Below are positions 36,065-44,811 of a stretch of DNA of 64,000 nt, in pieces. Location of the stretch: the NCBI GenBank assembly GCA_001604385.1, contig LVBK01000020.1:62001-126000 (forward strand), given 5' to 3'. Position 1 is the stretch's first letter, and each line of letters starts with the position of its first letter. This stretch comes from Spirochaetales bacterium Spiro_09. Its GTDB lineage: Bacteria > Spirochaetota > Spirochaetia > Treponematales > Treponemataceae. Position numbers and translations under genes: made by a program. The notes under the pieces are model-generated. The model made no database searches and was not told the DNA's origin. It saw only the letters and a program-made list of their open reading frames with translations.

Positions 36065-37141
36065 TTACACCGGATAGAGCGCCGCGATCAGGGGCGCCGC
36101 AAGTCGATTGCGGTGCCATTCGGGCCGGCAGGCAATCTCCGCCATAAAATCTTCGATGAGGAAAACGGCCCGGAAAGTGTCATCCGCACAGGACCATCTG
36201 TTTCTTCCCCTCCTCAGGGCTCCGCCGCGTGCCATTGCCTCCGCAATATTCCGTTTGTAGTGGTCTATGTTCGCAATATACTGTTCCAGTTCCTGCTCTA
36301 TATTTTGATAGTAACACCAGTGGCCGAAACCCGATTCGGAGAGTTTCTGTGCATTCAGCTCCTGTTCATGCTGGCCTTCTACCGGTATGACAAAGACCGG
36401 CTTGCCCAGCGCCAGGGCTTCGGAAATGCTTTGATGCCCGGCGGGCGCAACAAGTCCCGCGCTTCCGGCAAGGGCTTTTTCATAACTTTCTCCTGCTTTC
36501 GGAAAAAGGCGGAAATCCTGATCCTTGAGCCGCGAAAGGACCGGTTCAAGGTGTTCTGCGTACAGCTTCTTTTGGTAGACAACAAAGTATTTTCCGTCAG
36601 AAATTTCCTGGTTTCGTAATTCACTCCTGATAATGGGGCCGACGTCGCCGTTGAAAAAGGAACAGATGATGCGCCGGTCGGAATGGCCCATCATGTAGGC
36701 TGCCACTGCCCGGGAAACAAGGGCTGCGGGATTGAACGCGGGAATCCTGTCTACAATTCCGGGATGATTCAGTTGCAGCACCGGAATGCCCGAAAGTTTC
36801 GCTGCCCGCGAGGTGAATGGCTCAAAATCTGACAGCACCATTTTGCATCCCTCCGCCTTCAATTCGCGTGCAATGCGCGACTGGATGCGCAGGCTGGAAA
36901 GAACGAGCGAGGCATTGACGCTTGCCGTTTTCAGGTAATCGAGCGAAAAACCTTTTTGTACAAAGGCAAAATAGGGGATGCTCTTGACTGTGCAAGCCGG
37001 AAAGAGCGTTGTCAGTTCAGTGCACAGGTGTTCCGGCGCACGGAATGTAATGGTATGCGATTTTACCAGTATTTCGGCCAGCGCGCGTGCCCGTGAAAAA
37101 TGACCCCGTCCTTCACCGTTGATCGCGATACATATGTGCAT
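36065..37141 (-). CDS. MJ1255/UDP-GlcNAc-type glycosyltransferase (GT28-like)
   Basis: ICIAINGEGRGHFSRARALAEIL; APAGHQSISEALALGKPVFVIPVEGQHEQELNA. Confidence 0.85.
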   Translation of the reverse strand: MHICIAINGEGRGHFSRARALAEILVKSHTITFRAPEHLCTELTTLFPACTVKSIPYFAFVQKGFSLDYLKTASVNASLVLSSLRIQSRIARELKAEGCKMVLSDFEPFTSRAAKLSGIPVLQLNHPGIVDRIPAFNPAALVSRAVAAYMMGHSDRRIICSFFNGDVGPIIRSELRNQEISDGKYFVVYQKKLYAEHLEPVLSRLKDQDFRLFPKAGESYEKALAGSAGLVAPAGHQSISEALALGKPVFVIPVEGQHEQELNAQKLSESGFGHWCYYQNIEQELEQYIANIDHYKRNIAEAMARGGALRRGRNRWSCADDTFRAVFLIEDFMAEIACRPEWHRNRLAAPLIAALYPV

Positions 37142-37286
37142 CGTATTCCTCCCGATACACGAGATATTCGCGGGTATGTGTGAAAAGACGGTCACGGTTT
37201 ATTGAAAAAACGGTTAAAAAGATTTCGGCCCTCGCTTTTAACATTATTTTCATGAAAAGTTCACGCTTGTATTATCTGGCATTGTC

Positions 37287-38498
37287 ATGCTCTCGTACAT
37301 GAGTAGACATACAGCATACGAGCGTGCGCTCAACAGTATTACCCGTTTTTACCGCGAACTTGACGGTTCCATCCCCGCCTCGGCCCGCGATTTTTTCGTA
37401 GTGGCCACCTCCTCCCTCGCCCAATTCGCCGGAGATGACCTGTGGATGACCGCCGAGCGAATCCGCGAACCGGCTCCCGGTTTCCGGACCGTACAGTCAT
37501 CTTCCCGCATGCTTCCCTTTGACGCAGCCAGTCTCGCCGCCCTTTTTGCGCGCAACCGGTGCATGAGCGCGGACGGCCGGGATGTGCATTCCCCGTCAAA
37601 GGACTTGAAATCCTGGCTCTTTATTCCCGTCTCCACAAAAAAAGAAGCGGTGTTTGCTCTGTTCTTGACGCGTCGAAGCGGGACGTATTCCAAACATGAT
37701 CTGCATAGTGCGGAGCTTCTCTCCCAGTTGTTTTCACAGGCCTTTCGCATGGTAAGGATAACAAATCGCAAGAACCGCAAACTTGCCGAAGAAACGCGTC
37801 ATGCAATGCTGATCGATACGCAGCGCACCTTTGCCCGCCGGGATCCCGATTGGTCATGGTATGCCTGTACACGCGACTATTCGGGCGGGACCGGCAGCGA
37901 TGCCGCCCTCGTGTATCCATTCGGACAGGATAATGCCCTTGTGTGTACCGCCGATGTTACTGCCGATGACGCCGACCGTCAGGCAGGCCTATTGTATCTG
38001 GACACCTGGTTTTCCATCCTGGTACAAACCTCCCTCGATGCCCGAAGCATGATAAGCCGTCTGAATACCGATATGGTTCGCAGAAAGGGTGACTGTTACG
38101 CCTCCGTGTGTCTGGTGCGCTACATTCGATCAGAAAACCGTATCGAGATTGCCGGTTGCGGCAACACTGGCTGCGTTGTTTTTTGCCACGCCAGCATGAG
38201 CGTGCGGGTAATTGAATTCGGAGCGGCCGCAGGTATTGCCTCAGATAGTGCGATTGTTTCCGAAACGGTGGCAGTGCGTCCGGGGGATATTATCTGCGCC
38301 TTCACTGACGGGGTCTCGGGAACTCGCAAACGAAACGGCGATCTGTTCGGGCTTGAAGAAATCGCGCAGATAGTGAAAAAACACTATTTCTTGTCCGCAA
38401 ACGATTTGTCGGCGCGGATCATGACCATACTCACTGAAAAGGAAGTCTCCGGCGTGCATAGCGATGACCGGACGGTACAGATAATCAAGGTCGACTAG
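37287..38498 (+). CDS. SpoIIE/PP2C-type phosphatase with N-terminal GAF-like region
   Basis: PP2C features VCTADVTADDADRQAG..., IICAFTDGVSGTRKRNGDLFG, SDDRTVQIIKV. Confidence 0.8.
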   Translation: MLSYMSRHTAYERALNSITRFYRELDGSIPASARDFFVVATSSLAQFAGDDLWMTAERIREPAPGFRTVQSSSRMLPFDAASLAALFARNRCMSADGRDVHSPSKDLKSWLFIPVSTKKEAVFALFLTRRSGTYSKHDLHSAELLSQLFSQAFRMVRITNRKNRKLAEETRHAMLIDTQRTFARRDPDWSWYACTRDYSGGTGSDAALVYPFGQDNALVCTADVTADDADRQAGLLYLDTWFSILVQTSLDARSMISRLNTDMVRRKGDCYASVCLVRYIRSENRIEIAGCGNTGCVVFCHASMSVRVIEFGAAAGIASDSAIVSETVAVRPGDIICAFTDGVSGTRKRNGDLFGLEEIAQIVKKHYFLSANDLSARIMTILTEKEVSGVHSDDRTVQIIKVD

Positions 38499-38523
38499 GA
38501 TGTCGACAGGAGGGCAACGCATT

Positions 38524-38871
38524 ATGGAAGTAAAAACACGATTGGTGGACAATATCATTGTGTATACGGTAAAGGGGGAGATAGATATGTACGAGGCTTC
38601 CTCGTTACATGAAACCTATCTGAAAGAAACGGCAAAACATCGGAATGCCTCTGTGGTCATCGACATGGAACAGGCCTCCTACATCGATTCGAGCGGCATT
38701 GGCGTGTTGTTCCAGATGTATTCAGACTCCAAAACGCGCAAGACCCTGTTTTGCCTGTGCAATGTGGGAGGCATGATCGAAAAGCTCTTCAAATTGAGCC
38801 GGATGATCTCGGTGTTTCCCATTGAACCTGATATGGCGTCCGCGCTTCGCCGGGCAGGGGGTACCCTGTGA
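38524..38871 (+). CDS. STAS-domain anti-sigma-factor antagonist
   Basis: VKGEIDMYEASSL, VVIDMEQASYIDSSGIGVLFQ. Confidence 0.93.
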   Translation: MEVKTRLVDNIIVYTVKGEIDMYEASSLHETYLKETAKHRNASVVIDMEQASYIDSSGIGVLFQMYSDSKTRKTLFCLCNVGGMIEKLFKLSRMISVFPIEPDMASALRRAGGTL

Positions 38872-39410
38872 TTGCAGAAATTCTTGTCAGTGACGACCAT
38901 GCGCTTTTATCCCGGAAAGATATGCAGTACTCCGTGTTTGCGAGCGACTTCAGGCAAATCCGGTATTATACGCTTCTTTTGGTACAGCGTTCGCGGCCGA
39001 GAAGCGATGAGCGGCTATTGCTCGAGCAACAGGTCAGCGAGGTGCTCAAGAATGCCATAAAACACGGGAACAAAAGCGACCCCTCAAAAATGATCAAGGT
39101 CTGGTACCGGTTTACCGCGACCGAAGCGCGCCTCATTGTCGAGGATGAAGGTCCGGGTTTTGCAGACATTGAAAAATGGAATATTTTCAACAGAAAACGC
39201 CAGGAATATATAGAGAAGGAAGACTTTATCGGCTTGATGAATTATGTGTCATGGCGGACAAGCAAGAGCGACCCGTATGATGGCGGCAATGCTCTTTTTG
39301 CGGCGGTCGAATACTGGAATGAGGGTGTCGTCTATACTGGAGCACGGAATACGGTTGCCGTCGGAAAACGGTTTGAATCCGATTTTCTTGACATGGAGGG
39401 CGATGAATGA
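38868..39410 (+). CDS. HATPase (RsbW-like) with atypical C-terminal part
   Basis: EVLKNAIKHGNK N-box, IVEDEGPGF G1-box; GTG start overlaps STAS stop. Confidence 0.8.
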   Translation: MIAEILVSDDHALLSRKDMQYSVFASDFRQIRYYTLLLVQRSRPRSDERLLLEQQVSEVLKNAIKHGNKSDPSKMIKVWYRFTATEARLIVEDEGPGFADIEKWNIFNRKRQEYIEKEDFIGLMNYVSWRTSKSDPYDGGNALFAAVEYWNEGVVYTGARNTVAVGKRFESDFLDMEGDE

Positions 39411-40564
39411 TTCTTTCCGAGGTCGCTCGGTCGGTTCTTCCCGACGAACGGATCATCAAGATTGCGAGTTCCTTTTCGTTCGTTTCCGCAGGGACCACCG
39501 TCCATGAACTGCTGGCCGAAATGAAAGACTCTTCCCGTCATGCGGTCGCCGTCATCGACAAGGGTCGGCTTGCCGGTATTATAGTTGCCGAAGATCTTAT
39601 GGAAATTCTTGGCAAACCCTTTGGTCGCGATCTATTGCGCAGGCAGCGCGTCGAGGACGTCATGCGGAGCGCGGTTACCTTTCGGTATGACGAGTACATC
39701 CAGTCGATTATGGAGCGAGTGCAGGGCGATCTGGAAGCTGAACGGGACGCGCACTATGTGCTGGTCGATGAATCCCTGTCCTTCAGGGGACATGTGTCCG
39801 CCCGGGACATTATTTCCTACGCGCTGGAGGATAAACGCCGTGAGGTCGAGCTTGCCGCCCGTATCCAGAGCCGTCTGGTTCCTCCGTTTCTGGAACGGGG
39901 AGGCCAACCGGTATCGTTTGTCTGTTCATCGGTCATGGCCCAGGGGGTCGGCGGTGACTATTACACGGTCATTGAATATGAACCGGGACGGTGGTTTTTT
40001 TGCCTGTGCGACATTTCGGGGAAGGGCGTGTCAGCTGCAATAATCACGGCTATGTTGGGCTGTTTTATGCAAACTGCCAATTTGTCGGGCCCTCTCGAGG
40101 CTGTGCTACAAAATCTGAACCGGATCATTCACGATACCTTTCATCTGGAAAAATACCTGACCGGGCTGTTCGCGCGCTTTTGTCCGGCCACGGGAGAACT
40201 CGAGTACTGCGACATGGGCCATTCCCTTTTTTTTGTCGTCACATCATCGGGCTGCGAGCAGCTGCATGAAAATGCCGACAATATGCCGCTTGGTCTGGAA
40301 CCGGTTCTTGACCCTGTCGTCAGGACTCTCAGGCTTGCCGGTGACACGACGCTTCTGTTGCTGAGCGACGGCGTTATCGAACAGAAAAACCGTTCGGGGG
40401 AACAGTGGCCGCTGTCGGCAATAGGTACGGCAATCGAGGAAAGCCTCCGTGTCTCAGGCGATCCGGTGCGTGCGAAAATCCGTATCCTCGAGTCTTTTTT
40501 CTCGTTCAAGGAGGATGTTCCCCAGCACGATGATATCAGCATGCTGATTTTTCACTACCGGTAA
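39407..40564 (+). CDS. CBS-domain SpoIIE/PP2C phosphatase
   Basis: N-terminal CBS pair; VGGDYYTVIE...CDISGKGVSAAIITAM; TLLLLSDGVIEQ; ATGA overlap. Confidence 0.9.
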   Translation: MILSEVARSVLPDERIIKIASSFSFVSAGTTVHELLAEMKDSSRHAVAVIDKGRLAGIIVAEDLMEILGKPFGRDLLRRQRVEDVMRSAVTFRYDEYIQSIMERVQGDLEAERDAHYVLVDESLSFRGHVSARDIISYALEDKRREVELAARIQSRLVPPFLERGGQPVSFVCSSVMAQGVGGDYYTVIEYEPGRWFFCLCDISGKGVSAAIITAMLGCFMQTANLSGPLEAVLQNLNRIIHDTFHLEKYLTGLFARFCPATGELEYCDMGHSLFFVVTSSGCEQLHENADNMPLGLEPVLDPVVRTLRLAGDTTLLLLSDGVIEQKNRSGEQWPLSAIGTAIEESLRVSGDPVRAKIRILESFFSFKEDVPQHDDISMLIFHYR

Positions 40565-40579
40565 GCGAACGTTACACAC

Positions 40580-40699
40580 TGCTATCAATATTGTTGATGG
40601 TAAATAGAATGAGGCAGAATACGGGTTGACTGGCGGGATGGCCATGCGCGGAGCCGCCGCGTATGAAAGAGCCACGAGGTTTCAACAATATTGATAGCA
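40580..40699. repeat. 120-bp element bounded by perfect 18-bp inverted repeats
   Basis: TGCTATCAATATTGTTGA (40580-40597) and TCAACAATATTGATAGCA (40682-40699); internal hairpin ATGCGCGG-AGCCG-CCGCGTAT. Confidence 0.85.
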
Positions 40700-40715
40700 C
40701 TACAAAAGGTGTTCT

Positions 40716-41663
40716 TTATGAATCCAGATGGCAACGGATCCTGTGTCCCGGGCCAATTTCACGCCATTCGGGCCGTTCCTGAAGGCATCGGTCAAGAACA
40801 TGAGGACACCGGTCCGCAAAAGCGCATGAAGTGACCCCGGCTTGCACCCTATGATCCTTACCCACGGCGGGATTATCCTGTCCGCGGGCAGCATTAAAGA
40901 GAATAACCGTATACGGGTGCCGGGCTGTGCGGTGCATATCACGCGCGGGTGCTTCCTCGACAAGTTCGCCCCGGTACATGACGCCGATTCGGTCGCAGAA
41001 CCAGCTGGCGACCTTGAGATCGTGGGCAATGAATAAAAAGGCGATGTTCCGGCGCGTGCGAATGTCAGAGAGCAAATTCAGAATCTGACCCTGTATGGAC
41101 ACGTCGAGCGCGGAGACCACCTCATCGCAAATCAATACCTCAGGCTGCATGATAAGACCGCGGGCAATTGAAATACGCTGACGCTGTCCACCGGAAAAGT
41201 CTGCCGGTCTTCGTTCCAGGTCGGAGGCGGAGAGTCCTACCTCTTCCAGTATGGCGGCAGCTTCGGCCCGGGCTTTTACCGTTCCCGGCCAGTGGCCGGA
41301 CCAGCGGTAGCCGGAGGTTAAAATGTGGAAGACATTCATGCGCGGATTGAGCGAGCGGGCCGGATCCTGAAATACATATTTGACCCGTGCCCGATAGTCC
41401 CGGAATTCCTTGCCCGACAAACGCGAAATGTCCGTTGCCTCCCGGTAGACAATGCTGCCCCCGTCTACCGGATACATGCCGGTAAGCATGCGGGCGGTTG
41501 TCGTTTTTCCGCAACCGGACTCTCCGACAAGGCCGTAGGATTCATTTTCACCGATACTGAAGCTTACGTTACGGACTGCATGGACAAAGCGTCCAAAGCG
41601 GGCAAAAAAACCGGAGTCCAGGTTGAAGCGTTTGGAAAGGTTCGTGCATTCGAGTATGTTCAT
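40716..41663 (-). CDS. Oligopeptide-type ABC transporter ATP-binding protein (OppF-like)
   Basis: Walker A GESGCGKTT, signature FSGGQRQRISIARGL. Confidence 0.93.
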   Translation of the reverse strand: MNILECTNLSKRFNLDSGFFARFGRFVHAVRNVSFSIGENESYGLVGESGCGKTTTARMLTGMYPVDGGSIVYREATDISRLSGKEFRDYRARVKYVFQDPARSLNPRMNVFHILTSGYRWSGHWPGTVKARAEAAAILEEVGLSASDLERRPADFSGGQRQRISIARGLIMQPEVLICDEVVSALDVSIQGQILNLLSDIRTRRNIAFLFIAHDLKVASWFCDRIGVMYRGELVEEAPARDMHRTARHPYTVILFNAARGQDNPAVGKDHRVQAGVTSCAFADRCPHVLDRCLQERPEWREIGPGHRIRCHLDS

Positions 41664-42673
41664 TGTAAACTCTCCGGGTCAAAAATACATCGGCGGCGTC
41701 CACTGAACACTGCCTTTTTGCCATCCGAGGATGCTCCGCCGGTGGCTGTCAGTTCAGGTATTGCTTGTTTGCATTCCCCGATGGTCCAGCGGCAGCGGGG
41801 AGCGAACGGACACCCCGGTTCGGGGTCAGCCGGATCGGGAACGCGGCCGGGAATCGATGCCAGTTTGCCGGTGCTGTAATGAGCGTCAAAGGCCGGGGCC
41901 GCCTTCAGTAACGAGCGGGTATAGGGATGCGTGGGGGCTCCCAGTACACGTGCGCTTTCGCCTTCCTCGACTACCAGCCCGCCATACATGACCAGTAGCC
42001 GGTCGGAAATCGAGGAGACAAGGTCAATATTGTGACTGATGAAAATGATGGCAATGCGTCTCGATTCCCTGATCCGTTTCAGGAGCGCAACGATATGTGC
42101 CTGTATGGTTACATCGAGCGCGGTTGTCGGCTCGTCGGCAATCAGCAGTTCGCAGCCCTGGGCCAAAGCAAGCGCTATCCCGATACGCTGAAGCTGCCCG
42201 CCAGAAAACTGGTGCGGGTAGTTTCCGAGCCGTTCCTCCGCTCCCGAAAGCCCGACTTCCGTTAAAAGCGTTATGGCTCTCAGCCGGGCCTCCTCCCTGT
42301 CGATGTCCGGCTCGGAATTCCTGAATGTTTCCAGAAACACCTTCTCCATGCTGTAGAGCGGATCATATGAACGTGCCGGTTCCTGGTAAATCATGCCAAT
42401 TTTTTTTCCGCGCCATTGACGCAGTTCTTCGGTTGACCGGCCCAGCAGTTCGACTCCCCGGAAGCGGATTGAACCGCTTACGCGCGCATGGGCGGGCAGC
42501 AGCGAGGGAATGGCTGACGTGCTGACACTCTTTCCCGAACCGCTTTCTCCGACAATGCCGAGTATCTCTCCTTCCCGGATGGTCCAGCTTACGCCGCGAA
42601 CCGCCTGGACCGGTTTATTTTCCCGGGGAAAATGCACCACAAGATTATCAATTGACAGTAAGGGTTCACTCAT
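41660..42673 (-). CDS. Oligopeptide-type ABC transporter ATP-binding protein (OppD-like)
   Basis: Walker A GESGSGKS, signature FSGGQLQRIGIA, C-terminal zinc-type Cys cluster. Confidence 0.93.
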   Translation of the reverse strand: MSEPLLSIDNLVVHFPRENKPVQAVRGVSWTIREGEILGIVGESGSGKSVSTSAIPSLLPAHARVSGSIRFRGVELLGRSTEELRQWRGKKIGMIYQEPARSYDPLYSMEKVFLETFRNSEPDIDREEARLRAITLLTEVGLSGAEERLGNYPHQFSGGQLQRIGIALALAQGCELLIADEPTTALDVTIQAHIVALLKRIRESRRIAIIFISHNIDLVSSISDRLLVMYGGLVVEEGESARVLGAPTHPYTRSLLKAAPAFDAHYSTGKLASIPGRVPDPADPEPGCPFAPRCRWTIGECKQAIPELTATGGASSDGKKAVFSGRRRCIFDPESLQ

Positions 42674-43737
42674 TTTTTCCTCCTGCCGAAGCGCGGAAAG
42701 ACAGTATGGTAGGGATCAAAAAAATCGCGGAGGGCGTCACCGATAAAATTGAAAGCGAGGGTAACGGTCAACAGAAACCAGACCGGTGACAACAGCCAGG
42801 GATAATTGCGCAGGTTTCCCAGCGTCGATATGTCCCTTCTGATGAGCGAGCCCCAGCTGACCGCGGGATCGACTATACCCAACCCCAGATACGACAGTGT
42901 CGTTTCGCTCATAATAAAGCCCGGAACACTCAGTGCAATGCTGATAATAAGGAGGCTGGCAATTTGCGGTATAATTTGTGCATAAATGATTATCAACGGG
43001 GGAATGCCTTCGAGCTGTGCGTTCAGAATGAATTCTTCCCGTTTAATAGAATGGACAAGGCCGCGAACGGTTCGTGCCGAACCGGGCCAGCCAACCAGAG
43101 ACAGAATAATGGTTATGACCATATAGGATTGTCCCGAATCCATTGTCGAAGAAAGAAGGGATCGCAGAAAGAGAATCAGATAGAGGCCGGGAATCAGCAT
43201 GAAAAATTCGGAAAAGCGCATGATGAGCCAGTCGGTTATGCCCCCGAAATATCCCGCGAGCCCGCCGAACAAAATGGCGAGCGACAGCGATATTGCTGTT
43301 GCGATGAAGCCGATTGTCAGCGAAATTCTGCTGCCGTACACAACGCGCGTGAACAGGTCACGTCCCAGATTATCCGCGCCGAATAGAAAGACAGGGGGCG
43401 TACCTTCAGCTGTACCAAAAAGGTGCCGGTCGAAGGGAAATACACCAAATATGCGGTAGGACTCCCCTTTTACAAAAAAACGCACCGGAAAGTGAGCATC
43501 CCGCACCCGCACGTATTCCCAGGTAACGGGGTTGATCACCTGTGCTTCCTGCACTGTAAGTCCCCGGATCGTCAGGTGCACGTTTGGCGGATGATAGGTC
43601 ATGCCCGCGAAGGAGGTCGTTGGCCGGTAGGGCGCGAAAAACTCGGCGAAACCCATCATCAGATAGAGAGAGGCTAATACCGCAAGCGACACACGGGCGA
43701 GCGGTCTTGTTTTCAGGAATCGGATAAACTGTTTCAT
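42670..43737 (-). CDS. ABC transporter permease (OppC/DppC-like)
   Basis: GADNLGRDLFTRVVYGSRISL; BPD permease loop. Confidence 0.92.
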   Translation of the reverse strand: MKQFIRFLKTRPLARVSLAVLASLYLMMGFAEFFAPYRPTTSFAGMTYHPPNVHLTIRGLTVQEAQVINPVTWEYVRVRDAHFPVRFFVKGESYRIFGVFPFDRHLFGTAEGTPPVFLFGADNLGRDLFTRVVYGSRISLTIGFIATAISLSLAILFGGLAGYFGGITDWLIMRFSEFFMLIPGLYLILFLRSLLSSTMDSGQSYMVITIILSLVGWPGSARTVRGLVHSIKREEFILNAQLEGIPPLIIIYAQIIPQIASLLIISIALSVPGFIMSETTLSYLGLGIVDPAVSWGSLIRRDISTLGNLRNYPWLLSPVWFLLTVTLAFNFIGDALRDFFDPYHTVFPRFGRRKK

Positions 43738-44810
43738 TCTGCACCGTACCGTATACGCGGATCGACCAAGGCAAGGATGATATCGGACAGCACCATGCCG
43801 ACCAGAACCAGGAACGAAATAAACATTATATTGGCCAATACAAGGTTTATGTCTTCCTGCATGACTGCTTCGTACATAAGTCTGCCGATGCCGGGATAGG
43901 CAAAGACAATTTCCAGGATGAGCGAACCGGAGAACAGGCCGGCGAGCAGGTTTGCGCTTCCGGTGATATACGGATTCAGCGTATTGCGGAAAGCATGGTT
44001 GAAATATACCCTGCGCTCGGCAATTCCGCGCGAACGGAGCGCCGTTATGTAGGGCTGGCCAAGCTGGTCAAGCATGGTTGCCCGTATCATGCGCATAGTG
44101 CCTCCGACTCCGCCCAAAAAAGCTGCCAGAAGGGGTAAAAAGACATGATGGGCATAACTGAAGACAAATTTGCCCGGGTTTTCCACCCAGGGAAAACCCG
44201 GGTACCCGGTAACCGGAAAGAGTCCGCTGACCGAGGCAAAGAGCTGCAAGAGGATCAGCAGCAATATTCCCGGGAAGGCATGCAGAACGAGCGCAAAAAA
44301 GGTGACGGCAAGGTCGGTGCGCGTTCCCGCCTTCGAGGAAAACCAGACCCCCAGGGCAAAGGAGGTGAGGGTAATAAGCACCAGTGAAATGAGGTTGAGG
44401 AGGACTGAGTTTGCCAGTCTCGGGCCGATCAAAAACAGAACCGGCGCGCGGGAAATCAGGCTGTTTCCCAAATCCCGATGCACAAAGACCCGTTCCAGCC
44501 AGCGGAAGTATTGTTCGTAAAAGGGCCGGTCGAGACCAAGGTCCGCGCGGGTGGCGGCAATTTGTTCATCCCTCAGTGCCCGGTCTCCCTCTCCCGCACG
44601 CGATTCCTGGGTCAACAATTGCTGGGTTACCAGCTGGTCCACGATGTCTCCGGGTGCAAGTTCCATCAGGCCGAAGACAGCAAAGCCAAGGACGAACAGG
44701 ATGGCCGCCATAGTGACCATCCGCGATACAATAAAGGAAAGGAGCGGAAATTTTTTTCGTGTCCGGTTTACCGCGTCAATGGCGGCATAGAGTGCTGTTC
44801 GTGCATTCAT
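43734..44810 (-). CDS. ABC transporter permease (OppB/DppB-like)
   Basis: RATMLDQLGQPYITALRSRGIAERRV EAA loop; DLGLDRPFYEQY. Confidence 0.92.
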   Translation of the reverse strand: MNARTALYAAIDAVNRTRKKFPLLSFIVSRMVTMAAILFVLGFAVFGLMELAPGDIVDQLVTQQLLTQESRAGEGDRALRDEQIAATRADLGLDRPFYEQYFRWLERVFVHRDLGNSLISRAPVLFLIGPRLANSVLLNLISLVLITLTSFALGVWFSSKAGTRTDLAVTFFALVLHAFPGILLLILLQLFASVSGLFPVTGYPGFPWVENPGKFVFSYAHHVFLPLLAAFLGGVGGTMRMIRATMLDQLGQPYITALRSRGIAERRVYFNHAFRNTLNPYITGSANLLAGLFSGSLILEIVFAYPGIGRLMYEAVMQEDINLVLANIMFISFLVLVGMVLSDIILALVDPRIRYGAE

Positions 44811-44811
44811 G

